Shown here in pieces: positions 43,353 to 53,900 of a stretch of 64,000 nt of DNA. A program made the translations under genes and the position numbers. Each line of letters begins with the position of its first letter. Position 1 is the stretch's first letter. Source of the stretch: Phialophora verrucosa (taxonomy: Eukaryota; Ascomycota; Eurotiomycetes; Chaetothyriales; Herpotrichiellaceae); the NCBI GenBank assembly GCA_002099365.1, contig MSED01000009.1, positions 1,116,001 to 1,180,000 of the forward strand. Reading direction: 5' to 3'. The notes under the pieces are model-generated. The model was given only the letters and a program-made list of their open reading frames with translations. It was not told where the DNA came from and searched no databases.

Positions 43353-46300
43353 ATGGGCGAACCACCAACACCGACTCGAGTACCGCCCAGCTACGTTGAT
43401 GGCCCTCCCTCATATGTCAACACTCCCACGGAAGAAGAGAACATGAGTCTCCCTGGGCACAACACGTCGCTAAGGCTGCTCCCGCAAGGTCAAGAAGAGT
43501 ACAGACCGTATGTCTCATCCTCCGCGTCTTCTGCACCGCCCAACTATGATCTGCCTCGTTCACCCAGGCGCAAGCCTGTAGCATCCCCAAGGGTGTCGCA
43601 CGTAACATGGGAAGAGCATGCCGCCGCCCCTTCTGCCGCGCGAGGCCCTGGAATGCACTCATCGTGGTCTTCACTCGTGGCTGAGGCCGAAGACACGCTG
43701 CAGCTCAATCGTGGAACTTCCCGTTTCATTGGTCGTGCGCCCACTCTCGAGGCTACCGTGACGTTGAAGAAGATGTCCCAGACTGACCAAAGTGCTTCTT
43801 ATAGAGCCCCTTCAGCAGGACGAGCTTCCCCAGAGAGATACCGACCTACAGCGTCGAGCACATATAGTTCGAGACCAAGTTCGAGCCTTGGAAGAGCGCC
43901 TTCGGTACCTCTACCTACATCAAACCCTCGCTCCCCTGTCAGACCATCTACACCTTCTCGAGTGTCAACGGATTGGCCCAGACCTCCGGCTTCGACCGTC
44001 TCGTATGAGCCTGCAGATATCAATGGCAGCCCGCGACCGGGCACGCCTTCGTCACTATACGGCGGAAGTCCACGCAGACCCCTGCCTCCCGCCCCATTGT
44101 TCTCGGTAAAGAGCGCAGCCACGGAGACCACAATACCCATTCCTGAGCCAGAGTCAGAAAATGATGTGTTCGTCAATGGACATCCAATAGTTCCGGACAA
44201 CGATCCAAGGGCGAGTCTGAAATCCGCACATTCGTACATGACCGACTCAACATTTACCGAGGATGATGAAGGACCAGGCGGCAAGTTTGACACCTATGGG
44301 CCAGCACCGGAAGGCAGACAGGACCGTAGAGGACTGAGGTCGGCGCAGATGGCGAAGAAAGAAGTCAGGTTGATCAATGGAGAACTCATCCTCGAGTGCA
44401 AGATTCCCACCATCCTCCACAGCTTTTTGCCGCGACGAGATGAAAGAGAGTTTACTCACATGCGATATACGGCGGTTACGTGTGACCCCGACGACTTTGT
44501 TGTACAAGGCTACAAGCTGCGCCAGAATATTGGACCTACCGTGAGAGAAACAGAACTCTTCATCTGCGTCACCATGTACAACGAAGGCGAGATTGAGTTC
44601 ACGAGGACAATGCACGGGATCATGCGCAACATTTCTCACTTCTGCTCGAGGACGAAATCCAGGACCTGGGGCAAAGATGGCTGGCAGAAGATCGTGGTCT
44701 GTATCATTGCCGACGGGAGACAAAAAGTGCACCCGCGAACCCTGAATGCTCTGGCAGCCCTGGGAGTTTACCAGGATGGCATAGCCAAAAATGTAGTCAA
44801 CCAGAAGGAGGTGACGGCACATGTGTACGAATATACGACACAAGTCTCACTGGATGAGGGTCTCAAATTCAAGGGAGCTGAGAAGGGGATTGTCCCGTGC
44901 CAAATGATCTTCTGCTTGAAGGAGAAAAATAAGAAGAAGCTGAACTCGCATCGGTGGTTCTTCAACGCATTTGGACGAGCCCTGACGCCAAACGTTTGCA
45001 TCTTGCTGGATGTGGGCACGAAACCCGACTCGAAGGCATTGTACCATTTGTGGAAGGCGTTTGACCAAGACTCCAACGTCGCTGGCGCTGCTGGTGAGAT
45101 CAAAGCAGATAAAGGCAAGGGCTGGATGGGCCTGCTTAACCCGCTGGTGGCTTCACAAAACTTCGAATACAAGATGAGCAACATCCTCGACAAACCACTC
45201 GAGTCGGTGTTTGGCTACATCACGGTCCTGCCTGGCGCGCTGTCAGCCTACCGTTACTATGCCCTCCAGAACGACCCCACTGGTCATGGCCCGCTCAGTC
45301 AGTACTTCAAAGGAGAAACACTGCATGGCCGCGACGCCGATGTCTTCACCGCCAATATGTACCTCGCAGAAGATCGCATTCTGTGCTGGGAACTCGTTGC
45401 CAAGCGCGGTGAACAATGGGTGTTGAAGTTCGTCAAGAGTGCCTATGGAGAGACCGACGTGCCAGGTAAGCATACAGAATTCCGGGTAAGGAGAGATATA
45501 CTGACAGACTGCAGACGCCGTCCCCGAGTTCATCTCCCAACGGCGACGCTGGCTCAACGGGGCCTTCTTCGCCGCCGTCTACTCTCTCGTCCACTTCAAG
45601 CAAATATGGCATACCGACCACACGCTGACCCGAAAGATCTTGCTGCATGTCGAGTTTGTCTACCAGTTCATCTCGCTCCTCTTCACCTTCTTCTCCCTCG
45701 CCAACTTCTACCTCACCTTTTACTTCATCGCCGGCTCCCTCGCAGATCCGACGATCGACCCATTCGGCCACCACATTGGGAAATACATCTTCGTCGTCTT
45801 GCGCTATATCACTGTGCTCTTGATCTGTCTCCAATTCATCCTCAGTTTGGGCAATCGACCCCAGGGTGCGAAGAAGCTCTTCACAGGGACCATGGTCACG
45901 TACTCCGTCATCATGGCATACACGACATTTGCGGCCTTGTACATTGTCATCAAACAGCTTACAACGCACGCGTTGGAGGACACGGATCCCAAACATCCAT
46001 ACAAGCTCGGCAACAATATTTTCACCAACCTCATTGTTAGCACCATCAGTACCGTCGGCTTGTACTTTCTGATGTCATTCTTGTACCTGGATCCATGGCA
46101 CATGTTCACCAGCTCAGGACAATACTTTGCTCTCTTGCCATCATACATTTGTACTTTACAAGTGTACGCTTTCTGCAACACACACGATGTGACATGGGGC
46201 ACGAAAGGCGATAATGTCCTTCACACCGACCTCGGCGCCGCAAAGGCGATTGGATCCGGCGGTAATACTGTCGAAGTCGAAATGCCCTCTGAACAACTGG

Positions 46301-46809
46301 ACATCGACTCGGGCTATGATGTGGCGCTCCGAAACCTGCGGGATAGAATTGAAGTACCAAAACCGCCCGTCAGCGAGAACCAGCTTCAGGAGGACTACTA
46401 CAAATCTGTACGGACGTACATGGTGTCCGTCTGGCTAACCTGCAATGCCGTACTTGCCATGGCCGTGTCGGAGGCGTACCCCGTCGGAAGTCACGTTGGG
46501 AGCAACTTCTACTTGACATTCATCTTGTGGGCTGTTGCCGCCCTGGCTCTATTCCGAGCCATCGGGTCAAGTGCCTTTGGGATCATCAACATCATCTCGG
46601 CGATCGCGGAAGGACGACTACAGGCCAAGTTCGAACGCGTCTTTGGGGGAGGAGATGAGAATGGACGGCACCGCAAGGGACTGGGGAGTGGTCTCTCCGA
46701 GAGCGGGAAGACAGGCGTCAGCGGTGGAAGTAGCGGCAGCGGCGGCCTCAGTTTGAGTGAAGTAACTAGTAAGATTTCGGAAAGGTTCAGTTGGATGAGC
46801 AGGAAGTGA
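43353..46809 (+). CDS. Chitin synthase, class I/II
   Basis: Two exons (43353-45465 and 45515-46809) joined through a GAC codon give 1,135 aa. The N-terminal 330 residues are disordered and Pro/Ser-rich. The catalytic region follows: LFICVTMYNEGEIEFTRT, CILLDVGTKPDSKALYHL, VAGAAGEIKADKGKG, EYKMSNILDKPLESVFGYI, the EDR acid motif in YLAEDRILCWEL (about residue 670) and, after the intron, ISQRRRWLNGAFFA. Six to seven membrane helices (for example ISLLFTFFSLANFYLTFYFI) end the enzyme, followed by a Gly/Ser-rich tail. It makes chitin from UDP-GlcNAc at the plasma membrane. The motifs fit class I or II and lack the myosin motor of class V. The N-terminal extension is long for the class (usual total about 900-1,000). 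Confidence 0.93.
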
Positions 46810-47902
46810 GGATTTGTTATACGGTGATTAGAATCTTCAAGGTCTCGGCCCTCTTGAATTTGTGCTATGAACTGGTTGGTTGGGCTGGAGATTGTTTGAC
46901 GATGATGGTTTGCATGATGCTACGGGCTTGGAGTAATGAATTTGCACTGTTAATGGTTGAACAGAGGGAAAAGTTCTGACATGATACATTACCTGGCTTG
47001 GTGTACCACCACGAGTAGGAAGAATACAATGGGAGATCCGAAAATGCCAACCCTAATGGAAATTCAGAATTGGGCCAAGCTCTACAGTACTCTACTCACG
47101 GAAACCGCAAAGTCACTGCGTGCATGTATGTATGCGCGTGCCTTGGAAGGGAGCATGAAATCCAAGTGGAATAGAAGTGGATATGTAACTTCACATACAG
47201 TTCAGCAGGCAGGAAGCCTCTATCACCCGGCCCGCCTTCAGGAAGTCCGTCGCCATGAAGATGGCCAGGATGAAATCAAGGATACGTTTTATGCTATAGG
47301 ACTTGTATCTATCCTGCTAGCGATCCTGGATCGATCCTGCTCCGTAGTCTGATTGTCGTCCTGTGCCTCGTCTCACCGTACACGTCCGTGCTTACTCTGT
47401 CAGTTCTGGAGGGAGGGGGCACCGCAACAGGTCTTCTGGATTTGGCATTGCTGAGCAGTGTGTACGATCCGAGTGAAGACTCCGATGGACATTTCGCTCT
47501 CGGAACGAGACGCCACCACCGGCAAGTCTTCTGGTTCTGGCATTGCTGAGCAGTGTGTACGATCCGAGTGAAGACTCCGATGGTCAACTGCGAAGGCGGC
47601 CGCCAAAACGGTAGCCTGCGTGCGGAGCTGCTGGTTGTCGCCACGTCAACGCCTGGTGAGACTTCCGGACCTAATTACATATATATAGACACCCATATAC
47701 ATTTGTTGTATATATAGGATGAGGAAACCTCTCCGAGGACACATACCAGGTATGTCTCTCAGAGGGAGGGGGAGTGTGGACGCACCTGTAAAATCAAGAT
47801 ATAAGCCCTGTCCCTTTTTTGGTCGTGCTTGCTTGAATTTCTTGCGGGTTTTTTGGGTTTCTCGTCTTCGCATGAGGATGTCTGGTGGACACCTACCTCA
47901 TC
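46810..47902. other. Convergent intergenic region with a 61-bp duplication
   Basis: These 1,093 nt separate the chitin synthase gene and the disordered minus-strand gene. Apart from the direct repeat and an AT-rich stretch (47677-47718), no feature or gene is visible. Confidence 0.55.
47428..47583. repeat. Direct 61-bp duplication (two copies, 95-nt period)
   Basis: The copies at 47428-47488 and 47523-47583 differ at only about three positions. The shared core includes TGCTGAGCAGTGTGTACGAT. Between them lie 34 nt of unrelated sequence. No inverted repeat or open frame joins them, so it is a local duplication rather than a recognisable transposon end. Confidence 0.9.
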
Positions 47903-49288
47903 TTAATTGATTTGTCGGTAACGATGGCCATTGACGATGACAACTTTCCTATGCTTGACATCAATTTCTTCATCAGCAGGTCTCCTTAGCTTGGGTACAG
48001 CTGGTTGAGGCGTTGGTGGCACCGCATCCAGATTCCACCCGCTGGAAGCTGAAGGCTGGCGAGGCTGCACTGGGATTGCGGCAGGGTGACCAGCGGGAGC
48101 AGGGGCGAAACTGGAAGGCATCACTGGTTCGTCAGCAGGACGGTAGCCCACGACCTGACCGGTGCTGGGATCAGTGGCTTGATACCATGCTACGCCTGGT
48201 AGGACGAACCATGGGTTTCGATAGCCATAGCGCCATGGGTTGGCAAGCGGGACGGACTGTAGGTGCTGTGGATGGATGGGGTAAGGGTTTATGACCAGCG
48301 GAGGTTGAAGAGTCTCAGTAGCCGCCTGGCGAGATCTTCGAGGAGCCAGCGGTGGTGGGTATCTTCTCGGTTGACGAGGCGCGAATTCCAGGGGGGCACT
48401 TTGCGGTATCGTCAGCCTAGGAAGTTCTGCAAACAGTTGCGATCGACGAAGTCGTCGAGCCTCCTGTCGCTCCATCTCTGCCCGCCTGGGGTGATTTGCC
48501 CCATGGAAATAGCGTTGCTCAGTGTCTGTCACGCGAGAGTCCAACGGACTAGAGATGGGGACTGGACGCGGGTGGAACGTCTGATGACTTGAGGACTGCT
48601 GTTGGTAATGATAAGTTGGGGCAGGGTCAAGGAAGGGGTTACCGACTGGGCTGTACGCGTCCGGGCCTCGTGGGTTCAACAAAGGATGGACATTACCATT
48701 GCCAACGAGCAAGTCGGGAGCTGGTGAATCTAGTGAGACCATGTCAGACGGAACGTCAAAGAAGAAGTCAGGATCAAACGTGTTGACATCTTCGAGGACA
48801 GGCTCCGCATCGAATATAGATTCGGGACTGAATCGAGGGTCTTGTGTAGGGATGGGAGCCTCCATTGAAATCGCATTAGCATCACGGAACAGATCTGCTT
48901 CAATCCATTCTGAAAGGTCGAGGCTACTGGCGGTTGGAGATAAGAGAGCCTGCTGGTTGCGTTGTAGGTCACGCTCGACTGCTTCAGTCAGCGCAATCTC
49001 AGCAGGGTTTGAGTACCATGCATTGACAGTATAATCGCGAGGGACACTGGGGTCGATCTGTCCTGGTGACGAGGTTTGTTCCCAGTCGGGGAACATCGGC
49101 CGGTATGTCAAGTCGTTGACATCGCGGATGGTCGGTCGGAACATGTCGAGCGGATTGACTGTCAGATGAAGTCGGTTTGCTTCGAATAGGTCTTCCAGTG
49201 ACGGGGTATTCGAGATAGGTGAGAGGGGCGCGGTTTCTAAGAAGTCCCAGACTTCAAAGATAGGTTGTGTTGACCCTTCAAGCGGCAT
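47903..49288 (-). CDS. Disordered Pro-rich protein of unknown function
   Basis: The frame is open from 49345 with a TTG, so I take the first ATG at 49288, giving 461 aa; an upstream exon is possible. The N-terminal 240 residues are acidic, with repeated hydrophobic/acidic patches (FDPDFFFDVPSDM, LDLSEWIEADLF) that look like transcriptional activation segments. The middle is Pro- and Gln-rich; a basic region (RRAEMERQEARRLRRSQ) follows near residues 275-295. The end, 'KHRKVVIVNGHRYRQIN', is the only stretch that looks structured. No family recognised. The acidic-plus-basic make-up fits a nuclear regulator or scaffold, but that is only inference. Confidence 0.5.
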   Translation of the reverse strand: MPLEGSTQPIFEVWDFLETAPLSPISNTPSLEDLFEANRLHLTVNPLDMFRPTIRDVNDLTYRPMFPDWEQTSSPGQIDPSVPRDYTVNAWYSNPAEIALTEAVERDLQRNQQALLSPTASSLDLSEWIEADLFRDANAISMEAPIPTQDPRFSPESIFDAEPVLEDVNTFDPDFFFDVPSDMVSLDSPAPDLLVGNGNVHPLLNPRGPDAYSPVGNPFLDPAPTYHYQQQSSSHQTFHPRPVPISSPLDSRVTDTEQRYFHGANHPRRAEMERQEARRLRRSQLFAELPRLTIPQSAPLEFAPRQPRRYPPPLAPRRSRQAATETLQPPLVINPYPIHPQHLQSVPLANPWRYGYRNPWFVLPGVAWYQATDPSTGQVVGYRPADEPVMPSSFAPAPAGHPAAIPVQPRQPSASSGWNLDAVPPTPQPAVPKLRRPADEEIDVKHRKVVIVNGHRYRQIN

Positions 49289-49345
49289 CAGAGGGTTTGG
49301 TTGCTGGTCGGATGTTGTTCTGGGTGAGAGCAGTATCGCGGCCAA

Positions 49346-49883
49346 TCCAGAAACCTTCTGGAGCTGCTGTTGTTGTGTTAGAAGGATGGAGAATTCTCAG
49401 AACAGTTTCGAGCAACCTGCTGCATATTTATGCTTCCTCGACTACGCAGTCGACAACAATGCCTCGGCTGGCAGAACAACGGAATCATTGACCGTCCCAA
49501 GGCATTGGCAGTGCGGGTTCGAGGCAGCAATGTGATCGAGATACAGCATTGAGTACAGCGTGACGAATCTTTTGTCCATCCTTTGTCGCATTTACCTTGT
49601 AAGGCAGCCAGCATTGTTCTCGGCAGCTCTTTGATTCCATTGTCCGTATGTGCCTCGTAAGAAAGCCGGGATTACTCCCAGTGAAAGTCTCGTTGTTTCG
49701 GGTTGGACAACAAGACTGCCTTGTCTCGTTCAAAGAAATATGGTCAACGAGTCAACCATAATGGAGACGGCTTCAAACTGCTTTTTCCACAAGCTTCAAC
49801 TCTATTTTGTCACCGCCTTTGTCGATGCAGACCTCCTCAAGACATAAGTAGCGAACTGCTCTCGAAGGCAAAGTGTCGTCAAC
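49346..49883. other. Intergenic region, no gene seen
   Basis: These 538 nt contain short overlapping frames only. They should hold the start of the disordered-protein transcript and the promoter of the small membrane protein. Confidence 0.5.
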
Positions 49884-50150
49884 ATGGGTAGCTCCAGTCT
49901 CACTATCCTGGTCGTTGTTGGTGTCCTAGTCGGCTTGGCGGTCTGTGTCTGGGTCATCGGGAGATGTGCAGGCTCAGTAGAAGACACCAGTCTAAGACAA
50001 CAGAACTGGCCAGGTGATAGGCAAGCTGAACTTGGTCGCATTGTCAGAGAAGCGAGGCGACAATTCGACGCGCGAGAAGCCGGTATTCTACATGTCAAGT
50101 CAGCTCAACGAGATTTGGCGCTCCCAGAACAGAGTTACTACTGGGTTTGA
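49884..50150 (+). CDS. Possible small single-pass membrane protein
   Basis: An 88-codon frame begins at an ATG in a good context (CAACATGGG). It has one clear membrane helix, LTILVVVGVLVGLAVCVWVIG, near its N-terminus, followed by a polar, Arg/Glu/Gln-rich helix and the end SYYWV. Its length and composition suit a small real protein, and no longer frame competes on either strand. I recognise no family. It might also be a chance frame. Confidence 0.4.
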   Translation: MGSSSLTILVVVGVLVGLAVCVWVIGRCAGSVEDTSLRQQNWPGDRQAELGRIVREARRQFDAREAGILHVKSAQRDLALPEQSYYWV

Positions 50151-50803
50151 ACAAGCACTGTAGGTCGGTGAGGCGGAACAGGCGACGTAGAGCAATATCA
50201 TAACGTGTGATCGAACAGCTGAAGTCTTGTGGTGAGTTTACGAATGTACACGCTCGGTCGAGAATAAGAACGGCCGAGATCATCTCGCTCTCGGCCATAA
50301 GATCGCCCTGTGACTGGCTGCTCAGTAGAGGCGGAGAGGACATTCACGCTGCATTGGCCCCATTCAGGCCGGCCATCAACCGACGTTCGGTAGAGACGGA
50401 GATCGAACCAGAAATCCGGACGTTTTAACGTACTCCGTGTCTGTATGGCTTCTGCCTGTCCTTACAGGCGCTGCTATACACAGAATCGGCTTTGCAGGCC
50501 GGTTGAGACGCGGTCCTGTCTGCCACCTGGCTTCTGGCGGGATTTTATTTTGCTCCGAGACGTCCTTCGCAGTAGAGCTGAACTTCAGCATTGTCCGTCG
50601 TCCAATATTTCATCCGCCTCGATTCCAACCAATTTTCTGTCTTAATCTGACAATTTCTTTTTCCCGCCTATGCTCACATCAAGGCCGGGCCAATAAGCGT
50701 CGGATTCCGCGATTGTTTGCGGCAGAGGATCGGCTTTGAGACGAGCCCGGCTTCATCGCCCCGGGCAGCGTGGCTCGGACGAAGAGCTCGGCCACAAAAA
50801 GCA
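50151..50803. other. Intergenic region, no gene seen
   Basis: These 653 nt precede the transcription-factor start. A pyrimidine-rich stretch around 50,600-50,680 suits a promoter or leader. Confidence 0.5.
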
Positions 50804-53482
50804 ATGGGCCCAAAGCGCCGTCGTTTGGCGCTCTCTTGCGTCGCCTGCCGTCGACGGAAAGTAGTAAGTGTACCCTCTCATGCACATACACTTTACCCAA
50901 AAGGATTGCTGCCATTCATCCTCGACGTTCAACCGCTAACCGATGTCTTAAGAAATGTGATCGGACATATCCCACTTGTGTTCGATGCCAGAAAGGGAGC
51001 ATAAGCTGCGACTATGTTTCCTACACAAAGCAGGACACTACTCTCCCGACGCCCTCTGAGGAGAGTCCACATGTGCGCCGAGAGGGTTCCGCTTCATCTT
51101 GGACTGGTAAGTAGTTCCAGCTATTTCATTGTCAAGTAGTCGATCGGAGATACCGCAGCCACGGTGATACTCAAGAACTTTCCTTCAGCAACATAAACAT
51201 GTTGCTATATGCAAACAGCTGTCTCCCTCATTTTGGCGCAGACTGGCGATGCGTTGAACGTGCCGTCCTTTCAGGATCTTAGGTCGTGGGTGGATGATGC
51301 CAGCCAATTTTGCCAGATACCCACAAGCCACTCGCATTCAATCAGACCCGGAGGTATTTGGATGGCACAGAGCGATGTATCACACAGCGGCTGAAGGGTT
51401 GAACCAGATGTTGAACGGCGACTTTGTTGCCACTGTTCCACCCTTGGAGCATCCGCTAATCTGCTGAGAACAATAGAGGACGCCAACATGTGGCACGCTC
51501 GCGCCAAAGAACACGAAAACGCACGTGCCCAAATAGATAGCCAGAATGCTACCCCTGCTCAGGCTCGAACCCAAACAAAGCCCTTACGAGACCTTCAGGA
51601 GCGAATCTACGAACTGGAAACGTATGTGAGAGCAGCGGGTTCTCGGTCCAACTCCTCGGAACGATACCTTGGATTAGGGCACATTGCCAGTCCTGGGGCG
51701 AACTCGGAGAAGAAGGGCTTGCAAGGAAGTGAACGAGCACTGTTGCGCGGGAAGAGCTTCAAAACGCAGTACTTCGGTCCCAGCCACGGAGCTAGTATAT
51801 TGCTCCAGTTTGAGGAGCTATCTCGCTTTGTAAAGGACATCATACACCGACTGCCGACGCTTGAGAAGAACAGAAATGTTTGGAAACACCAACGCAAGGA
51901 GCTCAGTCCCAACCTGATATTGCCGGAATTCGACACCCTTGTAGCCATGCTCCCTGAACAGACTCGAGCAGACGCTCTAGTGCAAGATTACTTCGAGACA
52001 TTGGAAACAACGTACCGCGTCCTTCATGCGCCGACGTTCTTCCGGAAGTACAAGGAATTCTGGGCCGCATCTCTCGAGGGAGACTCCTCAGTGTTCTTGG
52101 TCCAATTGCTGCTAGTGTGCGCGAGCGTCAACTGCTCCGTGGTTGGCGGTCCTTCGGGATTCAGGGGCCGAAACAGCGTTGGCCGTGAGACGGCTCTCAA
52201 GTGGATCGAACTGTGTGAGAGCTGGCTCGATCTACAAAGCCATAAACATATGAAGCTGGAGGTCTTCCAAATACGAGTGCTGCTCATCATCGCGAAGAAG
52301 TTGAACTGTGTAAAGGTCAAACGGGAGTGGACGGTTTCTGGTCATCTGTTGCGTGAGGCCATGTCATCAGGTCTGCATCGGGAGCCCACCTTCCTTAGCA
52401 ACGGTATTTCAGTCTTCGACCAGGAGATGCGCCGGCGGCTGTGGTTCACAATCCTGGAACTCGACCTCCAAAATAGCCTCGATCGGGGCATGGGCGCAAG
52501 TATTGGTCCCTTTGACTGGGACACGCTCCCTCCTCTCAATCTCCATGATGAAGATTTCGACGAAAACACGGAAAAGATGCCTCCATCCAGGCCCATAACA
52601 GAGTTTACCCGGACTTCATTTCTCTGCCTGGCACAGCAGCACTTACCTCTTCGACTTGAGATCATGTCGACGATAAACAGCATACGTCCTTCCTTGGAGA
52701 AAGAGACGGCCATTGAGCTCGACCAGAGGATTCGACAGATCCTAGACACCTTCCCCGAATGGAATGAGAGCGCGGCAAAGGCCATGTCAAAAGATCTGTC
52801 ACAGTTGCTGCTATATGAGTTTCTTCTGCTCATCCACCAACCATTTGTGACGCAAGCAGACGCCCAGGCCACCCACTTCTATTCGCGCGCCGCTCGGCGC
52901 GATGCGGCATTGTCGACCATGAAGATATTTACTGGCCTTCGCCCTAGTAGTGGGAAGACCATGTGCAATCTCCGTGACGACTTATTTCGAGCTTGCCTGG
53001 CAACTTGCCATGATGTTGTGGTCTCTGTCAATTCAAAGGGAGATCTGATGCAGGATCGAAGCACTGCAGTACGACTAGTCGAGGACAGCGTCAACCTGAT
53101 GGAAGACCGCATACGGAGTCTCGGTCAGGGGTTCCATTCATACTGGCTTGCCGCCAGCGCCCTCGGTCTGCTGCGTTCTGAGCCAGCAGATAAATTTGCC
53201 CAGGAGACTGCTGATCGTGTGGCCAAGCTCTACGACTATATGATAGCGCAGCAGATCGCTCCGCTTGAAAGCGCCGGCGCCAACAGTGTGGAGGACGCCA
53301 CGATGAGCACGGCGAACACTTTGGTCGGAATGAGTGGACAACCTACCCCGGCCTTGCCAGAGTTGGATCCGTTTGTGACAACGACAACAGATCCATTTAA
53401 TGCGTTCTCCGAGACGCTGTTTGACTTTGACATCACGGATCTCTGGACAATGGGAGGCATGGGTGCAGGTACTCAATATTGA
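50804..53482 (+). CDS. Zn2Cys6 transcription factor with fungal-specific regulatory domain
   Basis: Three exons (50804-50863, 50953-51106, 51477-53482) close in frame at 739 aa. The first intron splits the zinc cluster: CVACRRRKV joins KCDRTYPTCVRCQKGSISC, giving the complete C-x2-C-x6-C / C-x2-C-x6-C pattern (about residues 12-38). A short coiled segment (RDLQERIYELETYVRAAG) probably allows dimers. The fungal_trans region follows, with 'RADALVQDYFETLETTYRVLHAPTFFRKY' and 'REAMSSGLHREP', then 'MRRRLWFTILELDLQNS'. The second intron (370 nt) is long and could hide a small exon. Nuclear regulator; no target can be inferred, since no co-regulated pathway lies nearby. Confidence 0.85.
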
Positions 53483-53900
53483 CGGCGTTCAATGAGCAGG
53501 AATAGGATGTGGTGGAAGCGGGATTTCTAAACGTCACCATGCTCGGTGGCAAATTTCTTTGCCAAGAACGCATTACTCATTATTGCGCTAGTGTGCGGTG
53601 AACCAGCGATACGGCAGGCGATTGCCCCTGTTCGCGCTCTCGCTTTCTAATTTTTCACTTTCCACTCACCCTGGCCTTACTTGTTCTCGCTTTAAAATTC
53701 CAACCTTACCGCCCCTTCTTCCTCCAACAATCTTCTCCGTCTTTCTTTCTTTCAACTCTGCTATCACCCTCGTCCATACTCTGTCTCCTTCGCACTCTTG
53801 GTTTCGTCCACACTGAGAGCAGACTTATTTCAAACAACTCCTGCCTCCTCTGTGCTCTTCCTTTAGTCATCTCACCATCCTCCGGACTTCAGCGCCCACC
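53483..53900 (+). promoter_or_regulatory. Pyrimidine-rich promoter and leader of DBP2
   Basis: The 250 nt before the start codon are strongly CT-rich on the coding strand (about 53640-53890), as often seen in strongly expressed fungal genes. The start codon itself is in a very good context (CCCACCATGTC). Confidence 0.5.

Noticed and set aside
51209..51394. Possible extra exon in the second intron of the Zn2Cys6 gene
   Set aside because: The direct 51106/51477 join closes in frame; no splice pair for an inner exon is convincing.
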